From Sphagnum compactum (taxonomy: Eukaryota > Bryophyta > Sphagnopsida > Sphagnales): a stretch of 64,000 nucleotides of DNA. The translations under genes were made by a program, and so were the position numbers. Where the stretch lies: assembly GCA_965153455.1 (NCBI GenBank), contig OZ234494.1, positions 17,298,001 through 17,362,000 on the forward strand. Direction: 5' to 3'. Numbering within the stretch: position 1 is the first letter of the stretch; every line of letters begins with the position of its first letter. Positions 36,301-47,672 of this stretch are shown here, piece by piece. A model generated the notes under the pieces. The model worked only from the letters and a program-made list of their open reading frames with translations, was not told the origin of the DNA and made no database searches.

Positions 36301-37950
36301 ACAAAAAACAGCCAAGAAGAAAAAGGCCAAATGAAGAAGAAGAAGAAGAAGAAGACAGTACTAAGCTCCACACCATCAGCAGCTTGTCTGCAGCACTCTG
36401 CACAACAAGTGCTTCTTCATAAGAAGCAACAGAGTAAACAAATGTCTGTAGCAGAACTGGAAATGGGAGGAGGAGAGGAGGAGAGTCATCATAGTGACAG
36501 CTCCATTCATACAGATCCTCATCATCATCATCAGAGAAGCAGATTTCTTGAGAAAGATCCAAACCCATTTCATGTTCATCTTCTCCTGCCGGCTCCAACA
36601 AAGAGGAGATCCTCCTCATCTCTTCAGGAACAATGCAGCAATCACAAGAAGAAGAAAGAAGTTGTCCCTACATCAAACTCCCAAGCTTGTTTCCACATCA
36701 CACAAGGGAGGAGGAGGAGGAGAAGAAGGAGAAGCACGCAAAAGAAAGAAGAAGAGAATCATCATCATGGTGAAGAAAAGTTTGTGACTTGTTCTTACCG
36801 AGATGGAGATCATCAGCGTCATCATCATCAATCCAGAGGTGAAGAAGAAGCTTGTGGTGAGCTTGAAGAAGTGTGTCCTGCTTGTTGTCATCCAATGATG
36901 GAGCATCATGCACAGCAGGATGAGGTGCAGCAGACCAGCAGTGGAAGAGGAGGCGGAGGAGGAGAACCAGAAGAAAGCAGCAGCACCAGAAGAACTCGAC
37001 AACTACAAGAGCATCATCATCATCATCATGCAGTACTAGTGCAAGAGCATGAGGTTCGAACAGAAGAGAAACCACACCGCCGCGGCTGCTCTACTTGTTG
37101 TAGGCCCTCCTCGTCCTCAGTGAACAACAGCGGCAGAAGAAGATTTGCAAAAGAGTTCTCAATCTCGAAGTCAAAGCGATGGCTGGAGAAGCTTGCAGTA
37201 TCGAAGAACATCCCGCTGCATATTATTCAGCAGTATCATGCTGGCAGGCGCGAGTGCGCTCCGTGTGTGAAGAAACAAACCTGCGTTGCTTGTAGAAAGA
37301 AAAGGGAAATTGCTGCTGCTGCTGCTGCATCTTCTTCTTCTTCTTCTTCTTGCAGAATTCCATCTCCTCAAAAGCTTGAAGAAGAAGAAACAAGAAGGAA
37401 CTCCTCGATGAACAAAGCTCGAGGAATTCTTCTTCACATCAAGCGCAAATCTGATGCAGGAATAATCAATGCGATGACTGTTCCTATTGTCTCTGAATCT
37501 ACCACTACTGTTGTGCAAGCAGAAGAACGTCGGTATGCTCCAGAAGCAAATCAAGGATCTGCTGCGCTCCTTGAGGAGTGGAAGAACTTGATGAATCGCG
37601 GCCGCAGGCGCTGGCTTTCTCTCCTTGAAGAAAACAACCACAACATGACGTCAATTGCTGCTGCCGCTGCCGCTGCAGGAGTCTCGCAACAAGGAAGGAA
37701 GCAGGTGAAAGCAGCAGTTTATCAAAAACAACAACAACAACAACAACAACGCATTGTTAGTACAGCGAAAAGCTTAAGATCTCCAGAGCTTCACTCCTCT
37801 GGATGGCTGTTAGCAAAGCTGCAGGAAATCCAGAACGAGACGTTCGACATTCGGAAAGCTTCAGAGGCAAGATCTTGTTTCTCAATAATCTTTGAGAAAA
37901 CAAAACATTTAAGAAAAATCTTGCGAGCGACAAATCTCTGTCATGTGTAG
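33306..37950 (+). CDS. WD40-repeat protein with long His/Glu/Cys-rich tail, unknown family
   Basis: Three exons are proposed: 33306-34332, 34572-35082 and 35283-37950, giving 1401 residues. Both introns (239 and 200 bases) have GT-AG ends and keep the frame. The ATG at 33306 follows an in-frame TGA near 33283. Residues ~50-510 look like a beta-propeller, with blades ending SICVWR (~211), KVRLWT (~284) and GLSIWS (~359) and further blade-like stretches such as LLAAGTS and VLLVCTSDG. Residues ~513-1401 form a low-complexity tail with Lys, Arg, His, Gln, Ala and Ser runs encoded by triplet repeats. The tail has spaced CxxC knuckles: ICQTCGG (~629), CEKCGG (~744), VCKVCHHPVKDH (~765), VCPACCHPMMEH (~1043) and ECAPCVKKQTCVACRKK (~1170). 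The last ~70 residues look ordered and helical. WD40 propellers usually scaffold protein complexes and CxxC/His knuckles may bind zinc; its job here is unknown. The tail could contain an undetected intron. Confidence 0.82.
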
Positions 37951-38555
37951 AAGAAGAAGCTGCAGCATGACGAGTTTCTACTTTCTACTTCCGCAGAAAA
38001 CAGAGAAAAGATCAATAATACTAAGTGTAGCTCTGTGTGAGAGAGAGAGAGAGATCCATCAACAACAATAATACTGAGCGTTACTTCTTTCTTTTGTCTG
38101 TTCGCTTTGTTTGCAGCTAGCGAAGAAGGCCAGAAACACAGCAGTGATTTAAAAATGGTATGCACCTGATGAGAAGAATAGAACTCGTCGTCGTCGGCTT
38201 CGAGCTGGTGGCGATTGGAATGCAATCGACTGCAACAACAACAACAACAACATCAACAACATCCAGTCTAGAGATGCAAAAGACGATGAGAAGAAGAAGA
38301 AGAAGAAGAAGAAGAAGGAGCAAATTCCACAGCAGCAGCAGCAGCAGCAAGAGCAAGAATACTACACAAATCTTTGCAAGAGTTCTCAAGGAGATGGAAT
38401 TTGGAAGCGGCACAAAACATCCACCTGCCAAGAAGCTCAGAACACAATGTGGATTCAGAAAAAAATGCCATATTTGAGAAGAAGTTGGTTTTTGCATTTC
38501 CCAGTTTTCCCAGCTGCTGGTGCTCTATGTCTCTGTCTCTGTGTCTGTCTCTCGT

Positions 38556-38588
<33 letters not shown>

Positions 38589-38636
38589 GTGGATCTCAAA
38601 ATGCTTGAGTTTCTTTCCTGCTCTTGACATTGATCT

Positions 38637-38673
<37 letters not shown>

Positions 38674-39420
38674 CTCTCATCTGATGTACCCATTACACTA
38701 CTTGAGCCAAATCCATCTGCAGAAAGCTCTCTTGATGCTAATCTAGACATCAGCTCCAATTTGTGAAACCTTGAACTAATGAATCTGAACGCTGTTGTTT
38801 GTGCAGGTAATGGATTATCCAGTGTGCACTCTTGAACAAAAGACCGAAAGTAGAATGGAGTCTCAAACCTACCTCCAGTGCTTTCTGGTATGCACTGACC
38901 CAATGACAGTGGATGGAGAATTCTGACAAAGAAAGTGTGTTTGCTGCAATCTACTACGACTTGGGTATCTACAGATGACATCTACCATTCTCAGAAGCCA
39001 AGGTTCATGCCACATCCACGTATGTATCATCATCACAAAACCCTGTGTTTGTTTGCTTCAGAGCTTTGATGTCAATTGACCAAGAAGAGCAAAAAAGACA
39101 TTCAGTTTTTCGTAACAACTAAACTCTTCAAAACTGGACAAATGACAATTTGCTTGCAGAATCTCTTGTTTCGAAACCAGGAATTTAGAGCTGGAGCTGA
39201 TGTGTTTCGAGCCACACTTTCAAGGAACTTGATACCTAGGTACTCAGATGTTGGGGCTCCATGTGGAGATGGAGTTTGGCATATATTAAGATGCCCCCCT
39301 ATGTCGCATGTTCAATGTTATGTGTTGCAAAAATCCACCAAACATTATTGTGTTGCAAGGATAATTGTCAAGCCGACTTTTATTGGTGTCCTTGTCTCGA
39401 CTTACTCAGGGTTGTGATCT
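37951..39420. other. 3' flank of the WD40 gene with microsatellites
   Basis: Contains GAA/CAA/CAG triplet runs at about 38235-38360, (CT)n then (AT)n at about 38556-38588, and (AT)n at about 38639-38670. It probably includes the 3' untranslated region. The plus-strand ORF at 38160-38477 and the long minus-strand ORF at 38268-38981 arise from these repeats. Splice-like AGs occur, for example near 38117, but no further coding exon is supported. Confidence 0.45.
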
Positions 39421-40120
39421 CAATTCCCTAGTGCACCCTTAAAGTTGCACAAGTTCTAGTTTTATGTAGATGATATGGATCGTTGTGTTAATGGTATGAA
39501 GCGCAAGTATAATTGGACAAACCATTTGTTCTGGAAATTTGGCCCATTCAAGTTTAAACCAATCTCACCCAAGATGAAATCAAGTTTCTTGAAGAAGTGG
39601 GATTTATTTTGAATCAAGAACAATCAATGTTTCCTCAAAATCTATTCACGAAGGGGAAAACTCCATTCCTATAAATAGGCCAATGGATGAAATATCATGG
39701 CCAACATCACGTAATGGTAGGGCTGTTTGTCGTATAGTGCCATTCAATGTGTCAAATCTACACTACAATTGGTGGGAGGTTGGTCAACTTCTTGAAACAA
39801 TTGTAAACCCACCATTGGAGGTTCCTCCTCCTGGATATGGACGAATCTATAAGATTCTATTTGACCAAAATTCAAACAAGAAGCAATATGAAGTTACAAT
39901 AGGGAACTTCTTAGCTTGCACTTGTTCAAGGATTTGTAGCAATGATGTCCAATTCGTTAGTTCAGTGAAGGAAGTGGGTGCCTTGTAAACACATGTATTA
40001 TGTTTTGCAACATGTCATGTTTTGTGCGCAGTTCGAAAGTTCATCCATTTTTCAACTTGGAATCGTGATGAAGTTTGTCGCTTGTTGATTCACGATGTAA
40101 CTATTGTGTACGTAGGAGTA
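39420..40120 (+). pseudogene. Relic of a SWIM zinc-finger protein
   Basis: The frame at 39683-39988 ends in YEVTIGNFLACTCSRIC. After a frameshift near 39965 the neighbouring frame reads KWVPCKHMYYVLQHVMFC. Together they give the CxC...CxH arrangement of a SWIM zinc finger, the finger found at the C-terminal side of MULE/FAR1-type transposases and related plant proteins. Upstream, 39540-39690 holds broken coding-like sequence such as DEIKFLEE and FILNQEQSMFPQNLF. The break, short length and lack of a transposase core make it a relic. Whether it came from a transposon or a host gene is undecided. Confidence 0.6.
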
Positions 40121-40796
40121 CACTTCTAAATTGTTATAAAAAAAAATTACAATGAACATTGTCAATTTTATTGCTCGTGATGATGTTATGTATTTTGTTC
40201 TAAAATTATAACTTGCAAATGATGTTTAACATTTTGGTTTTATAAACACTTTGATAATTGTTCATTCATCATTTGATGTTTGAATGATGTTTCATTGTTA
40301 AATAAAAATTAGTTATCAGACTAAATGTTCATTAATAATTTAAAACATTATATTGAAAGATTATGGGAAATAATTCCAAAGTGTCAAATTCAATATCCTA
40401 TATATTTGGATGAATATTTTGTATCATTCAAAGAATAATCTTATCACATTAGTAAAATATTCTTCCACATGGACAAAATATTCTTGTCTATGTGGAGAAT
40501 ATTTTGCTTACTTGACAATAATATTTTTAAAGATTTTGTGCTACTCACAAAAGTTTGGTTCATGTGCTTGTTGTTCATCGTTCATAAGCTCATTATTCAC
40601 ACTCATGTGCTCACATGATAATTGCGTTGCCTAAAAGATCTTCCTAGCCACTTTGTAAGGTGGTAAAAGAAAAAAAGGCAAGGGAGATTTTTGAAATTAT
40701 TTTTGGCATGAAGCAACCATGTCCAAAAAACAAGTATACAACTTCAAAACCCATCAATTAGGAGTGCAAAATAGAGAGAGAAAAAAAGAGATTATT
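40121..40796. other. Intergenic, no gene seen
   Basis: AT-rich, nothing recognisable. Confidence 0.35.
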
Positions 40797-41230
40797 GCCA
40801 CTCAGTAGTTGGGTCGTGTTCAACAACAACAACAAAATTGAAAAAACACAGAATGTGCATTTTCTTCTTCATATAATCAAGTTCTATCCAATCGTTTACA
40901 TAATCCTTTTCCCTTATTTCAAGGATTTAGTATTTACTTATTACTGACCTTCAAAGGTTTCCTAACAAGGGAAAAAAATAATTCAAAACCAAGTTCATTT
41001 TAAAACAACCACCAAAATTATAAAGGAAATGTTATGCTTATAGCTTAGTAGTCAGGTCCTATTCAACAACAACAACAACAACAACAAAATTTAAAAGCAT
41101 GAGAATGTATGTGTGTGTTTTCATCATTCAATTGGATTTATATCCAATCATCTTCACACAACCCTCCTTCCATTCAAAAGTCAAAATAAAACTACTTTAA
41201 AACACCCTTAAGACTTCACCAAAAGCTTTG
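40797..41230. repeat. ~242-bp diverged tandem duplication
   Basis: The phrase TAGTTGGGTCGTGTTCAACAAC at about 40806 corresponds to a diverged phrase at about 41048, TAGTCAGGTCCTATTCAACAAC, each followed by an (AAC)n run. Both copies continue with a TATCCAATC part and a CCCTT/CCTCC-rich part. The (AAC)n run is longer in copy 2. Confidence 0.65.
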
Positions 41231-42219
41231 ATGTTCTCAATGTGTTGCATATGGTTCTATCATGCTTTCACCTAGTGCTTATTTAATGCTTATAACTAGT
41301 GTTGGTTGTTCATCAACTTTTAGACCTAACATGTGGATAGATACCGATAATATATATATATATATAGGAAAGATATGTATTAAAAAAATTCAATTTTCTA
41401 CAACAACCAAGTACACATTCAATTATTTTTCCCCTTCCTTTGTTAGTTATGAATAGGCCAATTTTCATTTTCAATTCTTGTTGCATAAAAATTCAATAAT
41501 ACAACCTAGCCTTCAATAACAAAAACAACATGAATCTGAGTTCAAGAGTTAGCAAGGGAACAAAACACAAAAAACACCAAACAAGAAGCTCGTAAAGTTT
41601 AAGTTCAAAGAGTTGGAGCTTGGAAACAAATCACAAACAAGACTGAACAAGGAGCTTGGAAATTGTCAAAGCAAAATTCAATGATAAAAGTCAAGGAGCT
41701 TGAAAAAATGCAAATACCCATTACATTACCCCACAAAAGGAGAGAGCAACATGAGGTTCTAGGTTCTTCCTAAACCTTCAAGCATATGCATATCCTAATT
41801 TTTGAAAACCCTAATGGTCAAATATGTATTTTGAATTGACCCGCTTTGGATGGATATGGTTCCATAGAAAGATAAAACTTAGGTTCACATGTAGTGGACA
41901 TGTATCACAACAAATATGAAAAAACCTCGAATACGGTCTCATCCATTTTCGACAATTATGCATATTGATATCCATATTCTTCTGGATATTTGGACAACAT
42001 TGCTTGTAACTATTTGTAGGCATTAGATCCATCTCCATCTCTTGGGCATGGGAGCTTTGGTGATCAATGGAGTTCTCATCCTTGAGAACAACATAATGCA
42101 TGTGGACATGCACTTCCTTATTTCATGTTTGTGTCCAATTGTGTGCATTTTGTGTTGGGTTAATCCCCAAGGCAACAAAATAAGGCACATAGGATGAGAT
42201 GGAATATCTTTTTTGTCAT
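41231..42219. other. Intergenic, no gene seen
   Basis: AT-rich, with an (AT)n tract at about 41350-41366. Minus-strand ORFs at 41811-42113 and 42023-42310 are not recognisable. Confidence 0.35.
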
Positions 42220-42395
42220 TCATATTCTTAGAGGGATATTCACAAAAATAAGGTGCCCTCGAAATATAATTATAAAAAATTTCTCCAAGTACTTTGCATA
42301 GTTGGAACATCTAATTTCTCAAAGGGATATTCACATGTATAACGTGCCCTCCAAATGCATGAGAAATTTTCTCCAAGTGCTTTACATGAGGTTCG
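42220..42395. repeat. ~90-bp tandem duplication
   Basis: AGGGATATTCAC followed by a GGTGCCCTC/CGTGCCCTC block occurs at about 42232 and again at about 42323. Each is followed by TTTCTCCAAGTRCTTT. Confidence 0.7.
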
Positions 42396-45017
42396 TGCAC
42401 ATATTTATCATGCAACACATTACACCATGTTAGACCTTAGTTTTAAGGACAAGAAAAATGTGTCTAAACCAATTACCGAATCACCATACAAATCCATGTG
42501 TGAATGCATGAGCCTTTGGGTTTTCTCTGAGCCACAAATGTAACCCAAAGTTCTAGGTTTAGATTTTTCTCCTTCCTATACACTCTCTAGCATCTTCAAT
42601 GCTCCAACATTTCCTAATTTCAAAAGAAAAGAAAAGGGTTCATCCTTTTCTATCTTTTTTTCTTTTCTTGATGGAGAAGAAAGCAAAGAGACACTCTTCA
42701 AGGTACATCCATGGTTGAGATTTAACATTGACCAAGGTACATCCATGGTTTACTCACAAGGACATGAAAATCCCAAGTTTCACTTAGATTTCCATATGAT
42801 AGTCGTAAGAACTAATTTGAAAGCCTATCTCTTTTGGAAGACCTCAAATCAACCGATGTCATGCATGAAGTAGAACCTCAAAAGGTGGTAGCACCTACTA
42901 GATTAGTTGCTCGCACTATCATGTAGTTAGACATACATATTGTACATTTATCTATGAAGGTAGTTTGTTTGCTTTGTTTGTTGAGTTGAGATCTCCCAAA
43001 CCATGGCACCTCTTGTCACACTCTTGGTGCCTTTGGAGAGCCCTTGATGAGTATGGGTGCACCGAGTTAGTTTCATAATGTTCCAACCTCCATTGAAGAA
43101 GTTAATTGAACATTGGGGGAAAAAAAATTCATTAAAAATTCATTCAAATCAAAACAAAAAATTATAGCAGAATTTGGGCACACTCTTGGCATTATTGGAA
43201 AGCCCTACCACTGAGGATGTAATGAAAGTTCTTTTGGAATTTTGTAAACCTAAGGTGCAGGAGATATTGAATTTTGAGTAGGTTTTATCATTGAAAATTT
43301 AATTAAATTTACAAAAAATAGTTTTGGAAAGAAAAATTGGTTGAGTAACCAGTTCACACTTGGGCAAATGACAAATGCTACAATAGTATTATGTTAAAAG
43401 TGGTTTGGGAACAATTGTAAAATATCATAACCTTAAACCTAAGTTTTTCTCTCTATTCCTTCAAAGATAGTTTGCCCATGGGCCTTTTACATAGTTTCGC
43501 AATCCTAAAATAGGCTACAATCTTCACATCCTTCATAAGAAAATATAGGAGGTGTCAATCAATTTTTAGCCCCCCACATTGCCCATTTTCATTAAATATC
43601 TGAAATACCTCAAAATTATTAGGTACCCATTTCTTGCAAAACAATCACTTTTTTTAGGTTTTGTTTCTCATTGGAACCTAGTTCATTCATTAAATGTGTG
43701 TGCATGTTTTATATGTGTTATTTTGTTAGTTTTGATAGTGTTGGTGTTGACTTGGTAACACACAACAAAATACATGATATCACATATCATGATTTTCATA
43801 AGTGAGAGGAAAATTTTCGAGTATTTATAGTAAAACATTAGTTTTTAAATGAAGTTTATTTGTTGCTAGAATCCAATTCAAGGTGTTCCGCATGTTTGCT
43901 GATTGTTACTTTTGATAGAGTTGGGCATTGATCTAGTAATGCTTGACAAAAAAACATATTTCAGATATAATGGTGCTGTTGTAATGAAAGGAAAATAAGG
44001 GCAATTAAAACATTGACTAACATAACCCTTCATTTTGGGAACCTCACTTGCCATCAGCCACCATTCGCACATACTAGTTGCAGAGTCTCATATCCACAAC
44101 ATGCAAACAAAAGTTACTACTAACAACCCCCACACCACCTCGTTCCCTGTTAACACATTTGCACAATAAATAGCTCACACAATACTTGAACTAACAGAAA
44201 GATAATCAATTGTTTCAATTCGCGTCGTAACACTAATCTAGTCTTCCTTAAGATTTAAAACCTGCATTAAAATCCAGAACTGCAGGAACACTAGCACTCA
44301 AGTCACCACCACCCAGTAATAGATACCAGGAAAAAGTTTAAAAAGCTTTGACATCAACCATGTGGAACCAGTCTATTAACAACAAGACACAAGCTATCGA
44401 GCAATGGGCAAAACCTGATTGCAATGCTGCCACAAAGGCCACAGGAACATCTTTGAATCATCTGCACAATTGGTACAAACTTGGGGTACAATTGATCTTT
44501 TCAGAGCCACCTCGTGCTGAAGCATAGGAAACGAAGTATATCGTGAGCTTGACCACCCACTTCTACCAGCCACAAAAGAAGACAGAGATTGGTTCTTTGA
44601 AAACATGCATAGACAGAGGTTCTATCCAAGGATATAATCTGTGACAGGATTCTTTAACTTATTCACCTATCTACAGATGGGGTTCTTACAGACTATCTGC
44701 CTACCTAGATCTCAAAGCACAGACCTTCAAGCAAAGACATGGCTTCTAAGATATCAGCTTGATTACCTTGGGAATTCTTATTAAAGCCACCTCGCAAATA
44801 CCTGAACCAAAATCTTCTCTCCTTCAAAAGCAATGAAAGGACAACAAGAGTGCATCCAAATTTGCCTTCGAATCCCTTTGGAATCCTGGAAATTGTCAAT
44901 CTGGCCAACCTTGTCTCCCACCATCACCTTCTATCCAGAGTTGGATTGGCAATGGTGCTTTACAGGACCTCAAGTACACAGTTATACTTCAACTCGCAAA
45001 AAGAAACAGGCATGTGG
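42396..45017. other. Intergenic and 3' flank of the tetraspanin gene
   Basis: No further gene seen. From about 44150 the composition becomes less AT-rich, so the 3' untranslated region of the minus-strand tetraspanin gene probably lies within the last several hundred bases before 45018. I could not place a polyadenylation site. Confidence 0.35.
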
Positions 45018-47672
45018 TTACATGATAGTGCACCAGTTGGGCTTGTCCTCGACAATGGGTGCCTGGTTTTGCTGAGCAAATCGCCTTGACTCTGAAGGAT
45101 TGTAAGTGAACTCTGTAGTATCCAGCCCATACTGTTCAACAAACAACATGAACAATTGCTTGAGTTAGAATGCCATTGTTGGAATTTGATGCACTAACAA
45201 CAGAAATGAGATCCAGTTAATGAACCAGGACTGCGGTGCAACCATGAAACCATAAGAGAGACAAAAACGACGACCACAGTTAAGGACATTACCTTTTCTC
45301 TCATTCTTGTGCTCCATGCATCATTCCGAACCTGGCGATTGGTGGGTGGAGCCCCAACAGCAGCTGGGTTGTTTGCCTGATCAGCCTGTCGGTTAATAGG
45401 TTGTCGGGCATTCCTTGAAGCTGTGTAGTCATCATCACTATCATATCCTCTCCTTCTTGATGTAACAGATACTGCTCGTAGGGTCATGGCGAAAAACAAT
45501 CCAAGAGCCTGGAATGAACAGAATCATTGTGGTCACCATATCAACTTTTAACAATACAAATTGGAATACCAAATAGACAACCAGTTTTGTGACCAGTTGT
45601 AGGTACACTCTATTACCATTCTGAGCCTCCCGACCATGTTGATCACTTCAAGCAATCACTTCATAGCCCATCAGTAGGTGAGGAATGACTCTAGTCATGA
45701 GATTGGAAAGAGTCCTGTTGATAACATGATACTCAAAATACAAAGCCTCTCACATTTTCAGACCTCCTCATAACAAAAACTCCAACAATACTAGTTAATT
45801 CCACACTTATAGCTCTGCAGCCATGTATTAACATCCATGCAAGGTCTGTTGCAAGGAGGGTGTGAAAAGTAAGCATTATAGCTACACAGGATGACAAATC
45901 CTTGTTATGTTCACCCTGCAGCATCCCGAAACAGTAGATGGAACTGGCTACTGAGTATGTGACCAGTTAATACAAAATTCATATATTGACTGCCATCTAT
46001 CTCCAACAGAATGCAACAAATGAATAGAAACCAAGGTGCACAGTTTAAGGTCAAAGAACTCCTCAGTCCTGAACTTGCACAGTTAAGCTGCACAAATTCC
46101 TATTGACACTCCTAACCCAAATCTTAAGGAATGCCTATGCAACACAGCCTATCAATGAGTCATTGTATGGCAGGTGGTAAGACTGCATTATAGATGTTGA
46201 TGATGAACTTTTGCTCACCTCCATCACAACAACTGCTAATGCAGCCCACTTGCAAATGTCCAGATTTTTCTTCACAAATTTCTCTAATTTGTCCAGCTCT
46301 CCTGTGGGATCTTCTGGGATGTCCTGCATGTTCCCAACAAATATTATCTGACTGTAAAAAGCCATTTAGAAATTGTGATTCATTGCATCAGTTCTGACCT
46401 CCAGTTACAGAATAAAGTACCCCAAAACAAGCCCTAGATCTATGACAGTGCACAGTCCATATGGAATAGGTGGTCAAGAAATGGATTGAGCAATTGTTCT
46501 TGCAAAAGGGAAAGTCACATTACATCCCAACTAAGAAGCTGGACAAAAACTTAGTGGACATGGGGATTCAGAGATGATGATGTACCTCACGCCAGTGACG
46601 GTCAAAGAAAATATAGCCAGCAATGGCAAACTGCACAATGAGCAGGACAACTTGAAGGAAGGTGTACTGCAAATCGATTAAGGTACCACTTTGCAAGCAC
46701 ATAACAGCCACATGCAAGAAAAGACACTTTCACAATGTCTTAAACACTAATTTAGCTCTTAATAACAAAACCTGACCCAATCATCATTGGGACATCATAC
46801 ACGTGTCAAGGTCGCATTTCATGGGATAGCATGCAACCAACCACAAGCTATCCTTCACTTGAGGAAAGTAGGTGTCGAGTGTTCATCTATCATTAGGAGT
46901 CATTGATATTTTCCACACAAGGTTACTGCATAGTCCAGGCTTGGAATGAAGTATAGAGTTTCTCTTCTAAACTCCAAGGAGCACAAGGTCATGCACCTCA
47001 CATACCTGCTTGTTTACAATAATAATTCTGTAACACAATCCCTACACAAAACCACTTCACAGAAAACAGCGGCAGGGCAACCAAGGCAGGATACACAAGA
47101 GAGGCAGAAGCCATGACTGGTCTCCGCTGCAATATGGCCTATTAAAGCAACAAAGCATGTGATGATCCCTGAACCCAAGAATGCATAGATAAACCTGCAT
47201 TCATCAAGAACATCAGTCAGGATATGCAAAACTCTACCAGCCTTCAATGATAATTCTTCACATATCTGACTACTGCAAGCCCATAATTTCACAATATACT
47301 ACTTCTGAACAAAATCTCCTTCTGTGAGCAAGCTGAAGCACAGGATTAAAAAGCCACTGACAAATTGTGCCATCCCACATACCATGGTGCGGGGAGATCA
47401 GGAAGGGTAAGAAGGCCCTGCTTCCCAATTGATATGAACGGTCTTCCAAGTTCTTGGTAGCCCACATTCCCAAGGGTATTCAAGTTTCCCTCTCCAAGAA
47501 GGGGTAGACCATCTGACAACACAGTCGTGATTGCAGAATCTGAGGTGGACACTGTATCAAACTTCCATTCCTTGAGCATCCAGAGTGAGTACAGTACCAT
47601 ATATGCTCCGACCATAGCAACCAGAAAGTTAAGCAGCTTCAGAATGCACTGCAGGAACCCCTGACAACTCAT
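45018..47672 (-). CDS. TOM2AH: TOM2A-family tetraspanin
   Basis: Six coding exons on the minus strand: 47383-47672, 47095-47194, 46586-46666, 46219-46323, 45293-45508 and 45018-45131 (301 residues). All five introns have GT-AG ends and all junctions keep frame. The start is MSCQGFLQCILKLLNFL; the end is NWCTIM then stop. Membrane spans lie at about 10-32, 98-120, 131-150 and 181-203. Landmarks shared with Arabidopsis TOM2A and its homologues are LPAPWFIYAF, YIFFDRHWRE, DICKWAALAVV, YDSDDDY, WSTRMREKYGLD and TEFTYNPSES. Plant TOM2A proteins are integral membrane tetraspanins, reported at the vacuolar membrane, where TOM2A partners TOM1 and supports tobamovirus RNA replication; the normal role is less clear. 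The loop before span 2 is Leu/Gly-rich and longer than I recall for TOM2A itself, nearer to the TOM2A-homologue branch. Intact, probably functional. Confidence 0.95.

Noticed and set aside
35623-37641. Several long minus-strand ORFs (up to 205 residues) opposite exon 3 of the WD40 gene
   Set aside because: They are rich in Leu/Ser/Phe because they are the complement of GAA/CAT/CAA codon runs. The plus-strand frame is longer and joins upstream exons.
38268-38981. 237-residue minus-strand ORF
   Set aside because: It consists of (AT)n, (GA)n and triplet-repeat translations (Tyr-Ile, Arg-Glu and Ser/Leu runs).
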